Below are positions 7,911 through 16,558 of a DNA stretch of 64,000 nucleotides, piece after piece (the stretch's first letter is position 1; every line of letters begins with the position of its first letter). Position numbers and translations under genes: made by a program. Source of the stretch: Bacillota bacterium (GTDB lineage: Bacteria; Bacillota; Clostridia; Christensenellales; SZUA-584). The DNA lies in contig JAEWBO010000023.1 of the NCBI GenBank assembly GCA_023391105.1, positions 124,001 to 188,000 on the forward strand, written 5' to 3'. Under the pieces are notes generated by a model that worked only from the letters and a program-made list of their open reading frames with translations, did not search any database and was not told where the DNA came from.

Positions 7911-8204
7911 ATTGTAACACCGCGCCCCTGCAATGCGCGTCATGTATAAGACGTTTGAGAAGTGCCAAAGTGCTATCAAAAAATAAAATTTTTTTATTTT
8001 TTTTGAGAATTTCTTTTTTGACTATTAAATTTACGGCCTTTGCGTTCCATTATTGTAAGTTTTTATATTTTTTCGGCGGAAAATCTTTAACAATGCTTCT
8101 TCTCTTATTCGATATATTTTTATATCTCCGGCATGACGCACTATCTTGCCGCGTATGATGTGTACTGATGGTCGTGTATATAAACCAATCACAGGAGGGA
8201 CAGG

Positions 8205-10391
8205 ATGACGTGCAAGCATTGCGGTGCAAATAACGGCGATAATTCGGTATCTTGCGATATCTGCGGCTATATTCTTGACACATCTGAAAATGACGGGCAA
8301 GATGCTGCAAAATTAGCTGGTCAGCCGCAGAATTCCGAGACGCCGGAGGCTGACGAGGAAAACAATCCCGTTGGTTCTGAACAGCACGCGGCGCCCTCCG
8401 TGTTTATTTACTGCATGCAGTGCGGCAGCGCCAATACGCCGGATATACGTTTCTGTCAATTCTGCGGCGCGCCGCGGCAGGCTGTGCGGCGTTCTGAGCC
8501 GGCTGCGGCGCAGCCCAAAAAGACAAGGCTTGCGCTCCTGTGCGGCATCATTGCCGCGGCTGTGGTGATCATTGCGGCCTTCCTGCTTTTGGCGGGCTCT
8601 TCTTCAGCTCTCCCGATTGCGTGCTACTACAAAACCGGCGCGATTTATGCTTCGAATCTTATCACCCTTGATACATATCAGATATCAGACGATTCAGGTT
8701 CTTTGGAAGACAGTTATGTGCTCAGTGCCTACACGTTCACAAGCCCCGACGGCCGGTATCTTTTTTATCCCGAAGGCGATACGATATACCGCCGCGATCT
8801 GACGGCAGACCCCAATAATAAGAACACAACCATAAAGATAGACAGTGATATCGGATATTTTTTCGAGGTCACACCGGACAACAAAGCCGTTTATATCAAG
8901 CAGTCTAACGATGGCCTTTATATATGCGACGGGGACGACAGGGAAAAAGTGGCTCTCGACGCGACCTCTTGCACCATGAACAAAGACGGCACCAAGCTTA
9001 TCTATACGAATCAGAACTCCGACATATTCTTTCTGGATATACAAACTCTTTCGGAAGAGAAAATCGCCTCGGATGCTAGTCTGCTTTGCGTATCCGATGA
9101 TTTTTCTGCTGTCTGCTATCAAAAAAACGGCAGTCTTTACGAGCAGATTATCGGCAAAGACAAAGAGAAAATCGCTTCTGAGCTATCCTTATTTATTGCG
9201 CGCATGGATGACGGCACGCTTTACTACACCAAGTCGAATACGGAAACAATTGCGCTTGCCGATTACCTGAATGATGATATGCTTGAAGCCGACGCCGCGA
9301 TCAGCGAGCCAAGCATCGCCGATTTTCAGACGCAGGAGCCGTACACCAATTGGTGGGGCGATATCTCATATGAAACAGTGACGGATTACGACGCGTATGA
9401 CGCCGCCAACAGCGCCTACAACGACAAGCTCCTACGTGATGGGCTTAGGGCACAGGCCTCAGAGCAAACCATGGATTTCACCCATGAAACGCTTTACACG
9501 TATAAAGACGGCGAGGAAACAGCCCTCACAGACGACTTTGCATATACGCTCGTCACGACAGATAGCGGCCTGCTGATCTACAAGAAAACGACATTCGCAC
9601 CGCCCGAAAAAGTCAACCTTTCTGAAGTCAGCGATATCTCCTCGGTCACCGGGCTGCTTGGCCATTATCAAAGCGAAGACAACGCCGTGTATGCCGTCTT
9701 AAACGGCACGGAAACGCTGCTCGTCGAAGAGGAACCTTCAACATTTGCGGTTGACGGGACCTTCTTCTATTCGGAAGATGACAAAAAGCTTTATTTTCTG
9801 GATAACTATGACCCAGCGGAGTCGTGCGGTACGCTCAAGTCTATCGTGATAAGCGATCATGTATTCTCGCCGCCTCAGATTATCGATGAGGATGTATCGA
9901 CCTGCACCTTTGATCCAAACGCAAATACGCTGCTCTATTTCAAGGAGCTGCAAAACGGCTGCGGCGATCTTTACATGAACGGTACGCATATTGACAGCGA
10001 TGTGAGCCTGAATGGCATGCTGCTGAGTAAAAACGCCGATACCCTCTATTATATGACAGATATAAGCACAGACGGCTTAAACGCCACACTGATGAAATGG
10101 AGCAAAGCGGATAAAGAGCGCGTCGCTTACGACGTCACACAAGCCGTGATGACAGGCGATAGGCTCATTTATCTTGCGGACTTTTCCGCCTCAAACCACA
10201 GCGGCGACCTCTACCAGTACACGGGTACAGAACCAAAGCTCATTGATGACGATGTGTCTTATCTTTTCGATACGGAGCGGTACGCACGAAAACCCGTGAT
10301 CTATTTCATGGATTTCGATTACTGTTTCCTTGACGCGGACGAGGAACAAAACAACAGACAATCGCAGAAAGTTGACATCTTAAGGCGTTAA
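8205..10391 (+). CDS. zinc-ribbon membrane protein with large beta-rich outer domain
   Basis: This 728-residue protein has two N-terminal zinc ribbons: CKHC/CDIC (residues 3-20) and CMQC/CQFC (residues 70-87). A single TM segment at about 108-131 follows. Beyond it are roughly 590 residues that alternate short aromatic strands (RDLTADP, YICDGDDRE, YMTDISTDG), resembling the TolB/DUF5050-like propeller repeats of Firmicute surface proteins. The ribbons should face the cytoplasm and the repeat domain outside. The start follows AGGAGGGACAGG. An amidase lipoprotein gene follows in the same direction, so a role at the cell wall is possible but unproven. Confidence 0.75.
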   Translation: MTCKHCGANNGDNSVSCDICGYILDTSENDGQDAAKLAGQPQNSETPEADEENNPVGSEQHAAPSVFIYCMQCGSANTPDIRFCQFCGAPRQAVRRSEPAAAQPKKTRLALLCGIIAAAVVIIAAFLLLAGSSSALPIACYYKTGAIYASNLITLDTYQISDDSGSLEDSYVLSAYTFTSPDGRYLFYPEGDTIYRRDLTADPNNKNTTIKIDSDIGYFFEVTPDNKAVYIKQSNDGLYICDGDDREKVALDATSCTMNKDGTKLIYTNQNSDIFFLDIQTLSEEKIASDASLLCVSDDFSAVCYQKNGSLYEQIIGKDKEKIASELSLFIARMDDGTLYYTKSNTETIALADYLNDDMLEADAAISEPSIADFQTQEPYTNWWGDISYETVTDYDAYDAANSAYNDKLLRDGLRAQASEQTMDFTHETLYTYKDGEETALTDDFAYTLVTTDSGLLIYKKTTFAPPEKVNLSEVSDISSVTGLLGHYQSEDNAVYAVLNGTETLLVEEEPSTFAVDGTFFYSEDDKKLYFLDNYDPAESCGTLKSIVISDHVFSPPQIIDEDVSTCTFDPNANTLLYFKELQNGCGDLYMNGTHIDSDVSLNGMLLSKNADTLYYMTDISTDGLNATLMKWSKADKERVAYDVTQAVMTGDRLIYLADFSASNHSGDLYQYTGTEPKLIDDDVSYLFDTERYARKPVIYFMDFDYCFLDADEEQNNRQSQKVDILRR

Positions 10392-10489
10392 ACTTATTAT
10401 GTAAACACATGATATCTATGACAAGAGCCGCGGCTTGAGCCACCAATCAGACCCACGGCATATCATAAAAAGCACAAAGGATAACAAAA

Positions 10490-11419
10490 ATGAGACAACT
10501 TAAGTTTTTCGCCCTGCTGATCACACTTTTGCTGCTGCTTGGCGCATGCGGACAAGCCGTGGACAGCGGCGCATCGGCATCAAACAGCATCGAGCCGTCT
10601 CCCTCGGCCTCGCCCAGTCAGCCATCACCGTCTGTGACACCATCGTCTACGCCGATTGCCACCACGCCGCCTGATATATCGGAGTCCTCGCCTTCGCCCT
10701 CGCCCTCACCCACGGTGACGCCGGAACCGACACTGGAGCCCACAGCCGAGCCCACGGAAAAGCCAGCCAAGGCGTCTAACGCCGCAGGCACGCCGCTTTC
10801 GGGCATTGTGATCGGTCTTGACCCGGGTCATCAGGCGCACAGCAATTCAGATCAGGAGCCTGCCGCGCCCGGCTCCGGCGAGACAAAAAAGAAGGTCTCC
10901 TCGGGCACACAGGGGCGTTTTACGGATGTCGCCGAATATGAGGTGAATCTGAAGGTGGGACTAAAACTTAAAAAGATACTCACCGACCTTGGCGCCACAG
11001 TCGTGATGTCGCGGGAATCGCACGATGTGGATATATCCAACAGCGAGCGGGCTATCATGATGAATGAGGCTGATGCCGCCCTTGTGGTACGGCTGCACTG
11101 CAACGGCTCGGACAACAGCGACAAGCACGGCGCGGTCGTGCTGATTCCCTCAAACGATTGCACAGCCGCCATCAACGACGCAAGCAAGAAAGCGGGCAAA
11201 TGCATCGTCAAGGCGTTTGCCGATGCGACGGGCGCCAAGGATTTGGGTCTTCAGCCCCGCAGCGACCAGACTGGCTTCAACTGGAGCACCGTTCCCGTTT
11301 GCAATGTCGAAATGGGTTACATGACCAATGAAAAAGAGGACAATCTGCTGGTGAAAGACGACTATCAGGATCAATGCGCTCATGGCATCGCCAACGGCAT
11401 CGTCGATTATTTCAGCTAA
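10490..11419 (+). CDS. lipoprotein N-acetylmuramoyl-L-alanine amidase (Amidase_3)
   Basis: This 309-residue protein has a lipoprotein signal with Cys20 (LLGAC) and an ~80-residue Ser/Pro/Thr/Glu linker that spans the wall. The catalytic domain (about 104-309) has zinc ligands visible as GLDPGHQ, the Glu in VAEYEVN, and the His in VVRLHCNG; the catalytic Glu is in NVEMGYMTN. It cleaves the bond between muramic acid and the stem peptide of peptidoglycan. The RBS is weak (AAAGGATAAC). The 98-base gap to the previous gene holds no terminator that I can see. Confidence 0.94.
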   Translation: MRQLKFFALLITLLLLLGACGQAVDSGASASNSIEPSPSASPSQPSPSVTPSSTPIATTPPDISESSPSPSPSPTVTPEPTLEPTAEPTEKPAKASNAAGTPLSGIVIGLDPGHQAHSNSDQEPAAPGSGETKKKVSSGTQGRFTDVAEYEVNLKVGLKLKKILTDLGATVVMSRESHDVDISNSERAIMMNEADAALVVRLHCNGSDNSDKHGAVVLIPSNDCTAAINDASKKAGKCIVKAFADATGAKDLGLQPRSDQTGFNWSTVPVCNVEMGYMTNEKEDNLLVKDDYQDQCAHGIANGIVDYFS

Positions 11420-11530
11420 CGAGCGACAATGCAGATTTTATTTTTGAACGTCAATTTCGCTCTCCTTCGCCATTTCGGCCATACTGGGTACCATTCGAAC
11501 ACTGAAAGAAAAGGAGGAAGAATAAAACTA

Positions 11531-11893
11531 ATGGAAATAATCAGGCATAATGGTCAAAGCGCGGCCGTCATTGATGCGTCAGAGAGAATCAATAGTGCAC
11601 AAGAGATGCTCGATCAAATGGCGTCGGCTCATTATCTGAGCGGCAGCGATGCGATGGTGGTTTATAAGGAGAGTCTGGGAGAGAGTTTCTTTGATCTTAA
11701 AACAGGTTTTGCGGGCGAAGTGCTGCAAAAGTTCTCGAACTATCGTATGCGACTCGCTATCGTGGGCGACTTCAGCGTTTACAAAAGCAAGGCCCTGCGC
11801 GATTTCATATACGAATCCAACAAGGGCCGCCTTGTATTTTTTAAGAGCAGCCTTGAGGCGGCGCTGAACGCTTTGGCAGATGTGATGAATTAA
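11531..11893 (+). CDS. DUF4180 domain protein
   Basis: This 120-residue protein resembles the DUF4180 family, with the recognisable middle GESFFDLKTGFAGEVLQKFSNY and end LRDFIYESNKGRLVFF. The ATG at 11531 follows AGGAGGAAG; the longer frame from 11429 is rejected. It is probably cytoplasmic. The family often accompanies MerR-type regulators, but none is adjacent here. The function is unknown. Confidence 0.82.
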   Translation: MEIIRHNGQSAAVIDASERINSAQEMLDQMASAHYLSGSDAMVVYKESLGESFFDLKTGFAGEVLQKFSNYRMRLAIVGDFSVYKSKALRDFIYESNKGRLVFFKSSLEAALNALADVMN

Positions 11894-11962
11894 TAGTTAA
11901 TGTTACCGTGCTTTTCATCCGATATTAAATAATGGTAGTATTTAATAGTGGGGTTCATCGAG

Positions 11963-13006
11963 ATGGAAGCGCAAAAAAAGATTCTCAAAGCCGTGGAAGA
12001 CTTAAACGCGAGACTGAAAACGGAAGAAAAAGCGTTCGAACAAGCCCAGCAGAATAAAAAGCAGATGCAGGATGAGAGAGAAGCGCTGTCCGCACAGCTT
12101 GCTATGGCTGACCGAAGACAAGGTTTAGATATTCGAAAAAGACTCACCGCGCTCGACAAGTGTTTTCGATTCCAATGCGAGCTGGAGGAAAGGCACCGCT
12201 CTCAAATCGATCAAATCAAAATTGAACAGAAAAAGATCAACGAGAACTTCTCATCCCTTATAAATATGGAGTCGTCAGACGGACTGACAAATGCGCTGTT
12301 TTCAACTCTCTATCATATGGACAAGCAGCGCATCACCGAAAATGCCGCCTCATATCCTTCCATTTCCATTCATAGGTTGGTGATAGCTGCCGCCAAGCTG
12401 ACGCCCAAAGGCAAAGAGCGCTTTTCCCGCCGTGTGAAGCTAAATGGTATCGCCAAAGCGAAAACGAAAATTGTTGCGCCCGCCTCAAGCCAAAAGGCCG
12501 CATGCTATAAAACAACTGTCAATTTGATTCTGGAAGACGGAACTGAAACGATGGTTTGGCACGACGAATGCTTCGATGCGTTGTACATCAAGGACAAGCG
12601 CACAAGCGACAAGCTGAATGTGGACGCCGATGGATATGGCACCCGTCTGCATATGGACACCTTGTTGGATACTGTATTGAGAGCGGATGAACTGCCGAGA
12701 TCTATTAAAGATAAAATTGAGCTGCCCTCACAAATTCTTGAGTATCACATCATAGAAAAAGCAATTCTGCCCGACTCTGCGATCCATATTGAAGGAGAAG
12801 TTTATATCAATCACACCCAAAATAGCACCTCCCGTCACAAGGACGTTTTGCATGTGCGCGGCGTGTTTGATAGTGCGCATACACCCATCGTCACCACACA
12901 AACGGAAATAAAAAAACCGCGCAGCCGACGGCTTGCGGTTTCCATTATCACCGGCGCTGTATTTCTCATCTTCGCCGTGATCATCCTTGTATCTGGCTTA
13001 ACTTAA
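11963..13006 (+). CDS. coiled-coil protein with C-terminal membrane anchor, unknown function
   Basis: This protein has about 347 residues. The N-terminal ~100 residues are strongly charged and helical (KILKAVEDLNARLKTEEK, heptad-like). A mixed middle domain is followed by an IKKPRSRRLAV basic stretch and one TM helix (residues ~320-345) that ends at the C-terminus, as in tail-anchored proteins. I recognise no family. The start is uncertain: an in-frame GTG lies at 11948 and both RBSs are poor. Its last four bases overlap the convergent ATPase gene. Confidence 0.6.
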   Translation: MEAQKKILKAVEDLNARLKTEEKAFEQAQQNKKQMQDEREALSAQLAMADRRQGLDIRKRLTALDKCFRFQCELEERHRSQIDQIKIEQKKINENFSSLINMESSDGLTNALFSTLYHMDKQRITENAASYPSISIHRLVIAAAKLTPKGKERFSRRVKLNGIAKAKTKIVAPASSQKAACYKTTVNLILEDGTETMVWHDECFDALYIKDKRTSDKLNVDADGYGTRLHMDTLLDTVLRADELPRSIKDKIELPSQILEYHIIEKAILPDSAIHIEGEVYINHTQNSTSRHKDVLHVRGVFDSAHTPIVTTQTEIKKPRSRRLAVSIITGAVFLIFAVIILVSGLT

Positions 13007-13734
13007 TCCTCCATCAGCACGCGAAGCATCCTCTCGGGATTTTCCAGGAAGCTGCGCGTAATCTGATAGTGCTCCGTCTGTTTGTAGCCGATCGGCTGCA
13101 GGCCGTCGTCGCTGAGCAGCAATATTTGCGCGTCCGGATACGCCATGAGTATGGGCGAATGCGTCGCAATTATGAACTGCGACTGCTTTTGGACAAGGTT
13201 GTGCATGCGGGCCAGCAGCGTCATTTGACGCGAGGGCGAAAGCGCGGCCTCCGGCTCGTCAAGCAGATACAAGCCATTGCCCCTAAAGCGATTCAGCATC
13301 AGCGAAAGAAAGCTTTCGCCGTGGGACTGCGCATGCAGCGATTTGCTGCCGTAAGAATCCAAGAAAGGGTCTGCCGGATCACCTGCAAGACGATCCACCT
13401 CAGACGCCACATTATAAAAGCTTTCGGCGCGCAGAAAAAAATCGTCCTTGGGACGCTTCACGCCCCTGACCAGCCGTAAAAGCTCATAAAGCCCCGAATG
13501 CGTCTCCACAGAACGAAAGTTGAAGTTTCGCGAGCCGCCTTCGGGGTTAAAACCAAAGCTCACGGCAATGGCCTCGAGCAGCGTCGATTTACCCGAGCCG
13601 TTTTCCCCCACGAGAAACGTCACAGGCTTTTGCAGCGGCAGCGTTTGCAGCGCAGCAATAGCCGGAATAGCGTTTAAATACGCATCTCGCTCACTGATTG
13701 GCTCTTGTGTTTTGATAACGGCATTGATGTACAT
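13003..13734 (-). CDS. AAA-family ATPase (RecF/SMC-like, AAA_23 type)
   Basis: This 243-residue single-domain ABC-type ATPase has Walker A (GENGSGKSTLLEAIAV, near residue 45), a signature-like SHGESFLSLML, Walker B (GLYLLDEPEAALSP) and the switch His in FIIATHSPILMAYP. Such small ATPases are predicted nucleotide-driven clamps in DNA repair or defence; no partner nuclease gene is adjacent. It converges on the coiled-coil gene with a 4-base overlap. The RBS is weak. Confidence 0.85.
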   Translation of the reverse strand: MYINAVIKTQEPISERDAYLNAIPAIAALQTLPLQKPVTFLVGENGSGKSTLLEAIAVSFGFNPEGGSRNFNFRSVETHSGLYELLRLVRGVKRPKDDFFLRAESFYNVASEVDRLAGDPADPFLDSYGSKSLHAQSHGESFLSLMLNRFRGNGLYLLDEPEAALSPSRQMTLLARMHNLVQKQSQFIIATHSPILMAYPDAQILLLSDDGLQPIGYKQTEHYQITRSFLENPERMLRVLMED

Positions 13735-13838
13735 GAGAGCATTTTATACCCCTCTATGAAGATATGCAAACACAGGCACAGCCTATTTTCTCTTCGTACC
13801 AAAGCATTATGCAATTTAATGAGGTTGTAAACACGCAC

Positions 13839-14369
13839 CTATAGCAAGTTTACATGATGATTAACCTGCGGCGGTATCCGCATGCATTCCGAATAAGCAG
13901 TCAGCATCGCGTATTGTTCCCAAACACCGGTGAGGCTGACCCATCTTTTCACCAGCTGCTTGCCGCTGACGCGCCAATCCTTTTCGATATCTGCGTGGCA
14001 TTTTTGTCCGAGCCCTTTGCGCTCATGGTGACAAAACCGGCATTCAAGCGGCGAAAATCCCGAGCCGAAAAGCTCGCACAGGCCGTTCTTTAAAAACGTA
14101 CAGCCGCGCCCCCAGAATTCCTGCAAAGCAAATCCGCCTTCGCAGCCTTTGAAAGCGGGCGAAAGCACACCGAAAGACAGATCGGGCGCCATTTCCAGCA
14201 TCATGCGGGGTGCGTATCCCGCAGCAATGGCTTTCTGTGCCTCTTGAACCGTCCACCAACCGGGGCGCATGCAATATGCCACACAGGTTTCACAGCTGCA
14301 TGGCGGCGACGGTGGATATTTTTCCTCCAAACCGCGCTTCTTTTTCACAATAGGCACCTCGGCTTTCAT
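13839..14369 (-). CDS. cysteine-rich protein (YkgJ-like cluster), unknown function
   Basis: This 176-residue protein has two dense Cys clusters: CSCETCVAYC near residue 25, then GC, LC, ECRFCHH and KCH between 70 and 125. These could bind a metal ion or Fe-S cluster, as proposed for YkgJ-type proteins. The ATG at 14369 follows AAGGAAT, with the start 5 bases past the stop of the TetR gene. A TTG 27 bases further upstream would overlap the TetR gene and is less likely. It is probably co-transcribed with the TetR gene. Confidence 0.6.
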   Translation of the reverse strand: MKAEVPIVKKKRGLEEKYPPSPPCSCETCVAYCMRPGWWTVQEAQKAIAAGYAPRMMLEMAPDLSFGVLSPAFKGCEGGFALQEFWGRGCTFLKNGLCELFGSGFSPLECRFCHHERKGLGQKCHADIEKDWRVSGKQLVKRWVSLTGVWEQYAMLTAYSECMRIPPQVNHHVNLL

Positions 14370-14374
14370 GAGTT

Positions 14375-15007
14375 CTATTCCTTCATGAGTCCGCAAAAGA
14401 AGTTAATCGTTTTAATCATATATTTGACAACGCTGTGCTCATCCGCCAGGCCATTATCCGCCATGAAGTACTCCTTCGTCAGCGCAATGGAGACATAGTT
14501 GTATTGTTCAGCAAAAAGCCGCGCATTCACCTTTTTGACCATTTTTTTATCGATCATTCTTTGAATCAGGCGTTCATAGTAATCCGAGGCCTCTTTCACC
14601 ATATGCTCATAATACATATGCGCCGCCTTCTCGTCTTTATACTTCTCATTGTTGATGATCATGGCTATGTTTTTGAGCAGCGCACTCACGTGGCTGCCAA
14701 AATACAAGAGTATGTTTTTAAATATTTCTTCCGGCTGCATGATGATAAGCATCGCGTCTAAATCTTGAACAGACGGTCGGCATTTAGGCGCTCCCTCAGC
14801 AAAAATATCATACAGAGCATCCAATATGGCGGTTTTGCTTGGAAAGTGGTTATACAGCGAGCTTTCTTTGATACCCACCGCCGAGGCAATTGTATGCACC
14901 GAAACGCTGTCAAAGCCCTTATGCGCAAAAAGCGCTGCCGCCTCTTCGAGTATTTTGTTGGTTGTCTCAATCCCTTTTTTCCTCTTCCCCTGCGTTGTTT
15001 TCTCCAT
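14375..15007 (-). CDS. TetR-family transcriptional regulator
   Basis: This 210-residue protein has an N-terminal TetR HTH (TTNKILEEAAALFAHKGFDSVSVHTIASAVGIKESSLYNHF; residues 14-55). An all-helical ligand domain follows that shares no motif I recognise. It starts at an ATG after AAAGGAGATGACATC. It leads the Cys-rich gene, so it may control it, but the ligand is unknown. Confidence 0.9.
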   Translation of the reverse strand: MEKTTQGKRKKGIETTNKILEEAAALFAHKGFDSVSVHTIASAVGIKESSLYNHFPSKTAILDALYDIFAEGAPKCRPSVQDLDAMLIIMQPEEIFKNILLYFGSHVSALLKNIAMIINNEKYKDEKAAHMYYEHMVKEASDYYERLIQRMIDKKMVKKVNARLFAEQYNYVSIALTKEYFMADNGLADEHSVVKYMIKTINFFCGLMKE

Positions 15008-15100
15008 GATGTCATCTCCTTTACACCGAATTATACTACCTATTGATAGCTTTGTAAATATTTATACTAGTGTTTATTAGTTTTATGTGCAATGATAAAT

Positions 15101-15128
15101 AAAAAAAGCGCCGGGTCAACCCAGTGCT
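15101..15128 (-). terminator. intrinsic terminator of the TetR/twin-membrane-protein operon
   Basis: Read on the minus strand, AGCACTGGGT pairs with ACCCGGCGCT (one mismatch, one G-T pair, 2-base loop) and is followed by seven T. It ends the operon that runs from 16139. Confidence 0.8.
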
Positions 15129-15152
15129 CTTTTCCTTGTGATAATGATTTTG

Positions 15153-15362
15153 TTAATTGAGTTGTTTTGTTTTTTTTCTTGTCGATATGATCGCAAGCAC
15201 GCTGGTCGCGATGCCAAAAATCACCGAGACTATCCCCAACGTTGAGTGGAAACCGATCCCTTCGGCATCCGCACCGCTAGCTCTAATCCATAGCCCGCAG
15301 ATGAGCTGGCAGGTGAGCAGAGCAATGGTCAACCATGCTATAATCTTTAAAGTTCTTCTCAC
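15153..15362 (-). CDS. mini membrane protein B, paralogue of the 62-aa neighbour
   Basis: This 69-residue protein has two predicted TM helices: IIAWLTIALLTCQLICGLWI and LGIVSVIFGIATSVLAII. They are joined by a short loop with GAD and FHSTLGI, and a basic tail KKTKQ follows. A GTG start follows AAGGAGAG; the longer frame would overlap the neighbour. It shares with the upstream protein the pattern CQLICGLWI-x-GAD-FH-LGI-x-ATSVLAII, so the two are tandem paralogues. It could pair with the neighbour as a small two-subunit membrane complex. No family name is claimed. Confidence 0.75.
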   Translation of the reverse strand: MRRTLKIIAWLTIALLTCQLICGLWIRASGADAEGIGFHSTLGIVSVIFGIATSVLAIISTRKKTKQLN

Positions 15363-15378
15363 GTTATCTCTCCTTTGC

Positions 15379-15567
15379 TTAACCAACCGCGATGATCGCG
15401 AGCACCGATGTGGCAAGGCCCGTCAGCACGTTCCAGATACCCAAACGGGCATGAAACTTTTTGCTTCCCTCGTCGGCTCCCTTAGACTTTATCCACAGTC
15501 CGCAAATAAGCTGGCAGAGCAGCAGAAGCATCGTCAATGAAGCCATAATAATGGTTACAATATTCAT
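15379..15567 (-). CDS. mini membrane protein A, paralogue of the 69-aa neighbour
   Basis: This 62-residue protein has two TM helices (MASLTMLLLLCQLICGLWI and LTGLATSVLAIIAVG) and the loop KSKGADEGSKKFHARLGI. It has a strong RBS (AAGGAGAGAG) and starts 14 bases after the TetR stop. It shares with the following gene the motifs CQLICGLWI, GAD, FH and ATSVLAII. The conserved Cys, Trp and His could be a ligand or cofactor site, but that is a guess. It is shorter than SMR efflux subunits, which have four TM helices. Confidence 0.75.
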   Translation of the reverse strand: MNIVTIIMASLTMLLLLCQLICGLWIKSKGADEGSKKFHARLGIWNVLTGLATSVLAIIAVG

Positions 15568-15581
15568 CTTTCTCTCTCCTT

Positions 15582-16139
15582 TTAGTCTTTTATATAATTT
15601 TCTACAATGATATCGATAAAACGGTCCCTCTGCTTTTTATCCTTCATATTAAGGCCTGTGAATTTGAAGAATTCATCATGCCTGAGCAGCCCGAGACTTG
15701 TCGTAGCGATGATATCAAGAGCCATCACACGAAGCGAAGTCTCGTCCTTCTTATCCATATAGATCTCCCGAAGAAGCGGCAGCAGATAATTAGCGGCGCT
15801 TAATTCGCCTTGCATCAGTTCGTATTGCGCACCGATTCGCATCTGCTTTTCATGCCGTTCGCCAATATCCCCCATTGCCTTGAGCATGGCCTTTAAGTTC
15901 TCAACGGGCGACTCGGATTTGGAAGATTCCCGCATCGCACTGATTACCTCAAGCATATACTCCCCGATCGCCGCATAGAGCAGGTTTTCGCGCGTCTGAA
16001 AGTGATAATTAATGAGCCCCACACCCACCCCGGCGCGGCCTGCAATCTCGCGTATGGTAATCTTGTCGCTGTCTTTGGTCTCATCCATCAGCGTTATCGC
16101 CGCCTTTAATATCCTTTGCTTGGCGTCACTATCCGACAT
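15582..16139 (-). CDS. TetR-family regulator heading the twin-membrane-protein operon
   Basis: This 185-residue protein has the HTH AKQRILKAAITLMDE then ITIREIAGRAGVGVGLINYHF. The ATG at 16139 follows AGGAGGATGACC; upstream in-frame starts are rejected because one ATG lies inside the RBS. A GAACATGTTC palindrome 42-51 bases upstream (16181-16190) is a likely operator. The gene is followed within 14 bases by the two small membrane-protein genes. The simplest reading is a ligand-induced operon for the twin proteins. Confidence 0.9.
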   Translation of the reverse strand: MSDSDAKQRILKAAITLMDETKDSDKITIREIAGRAGVGVGLINYHFQTRENLLYAAIGEYMLEVISAMRESSKSESPVENLKAMLKAMGDIGERHEKQMRIGAQYELMQGELSAANYLLPLLREIYMDKKDETSLRVMALDIIATTSLGLLRHDEFFKFTGLNMKDKKQRDRFIDIIVENYIKD

Positions 16140-16180
16140 GGTCATCCTCCTATTACGCATTAATTTATTGATCGCATTCT

Positions 16181-16290
16181 GAACATGTTCAATATACGCG
16201 CAAACATGAGCCATGTCAATACTTTTTTCTTAATTTACCTGTTGTCTTTTAAAGGTTAGCTGAATATTATATACACCGAACATATATTCG
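16181..16290 (+). repeat. copy 1 of duplicated SOS/TetR promoter segment (decayed LexA box)
   Basis: About 110 bases match 19711-19818: GAACATGTTC, CCATGTCAATACTTTTTT, a TTACCTGTTGTCTTTT stretch, AGCTGAATAT and a terminal LexA-like box CGAACATATATTCG (16277-16290). One half-site base of the box has changed from G to A. The copy lies just upstream of the minus-strand TetR gene. Nothing recognisable is transcribed rightward from it. Confidence 0.75.
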
Positions 16291-16558
16291 ATGTGTTAGA
16301 AAAGTACCGGGCCGCAGGGAGTCCAACTTAGAGAAACAAGTCATCTTTTGACCGACTCTCTTCCAGAGGAAACAAAAGTAAAGACCGCACCAAAGGATAA
16401 AACCTTTTGATGAGGTCTTGCTGTTATATGAGACTTATCCACTGCTCGTATGCCCCATTCTGGAGAAACACCTATGAAAGCTCTACCATCTCAAGGCTAA
16501 AACCGAAGAGTCTATCCGACTTTTCGGACCTGAGCACTACCTGTTTGCTATATACATA
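16291..16558. other. non-coding stretch, possible decayed gene
   Basis: No intact gene is seen. One plus-strand frame (about 16383-16558) reads through with a single stop (FDEVLLLYETYPLLV, then a stop, then KTEESIRLFGPEHYLFA) and might be the relic of a coding sequence. I could not name a family. It ends inside the 3' end of blaR1. Confidence 0.3.
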
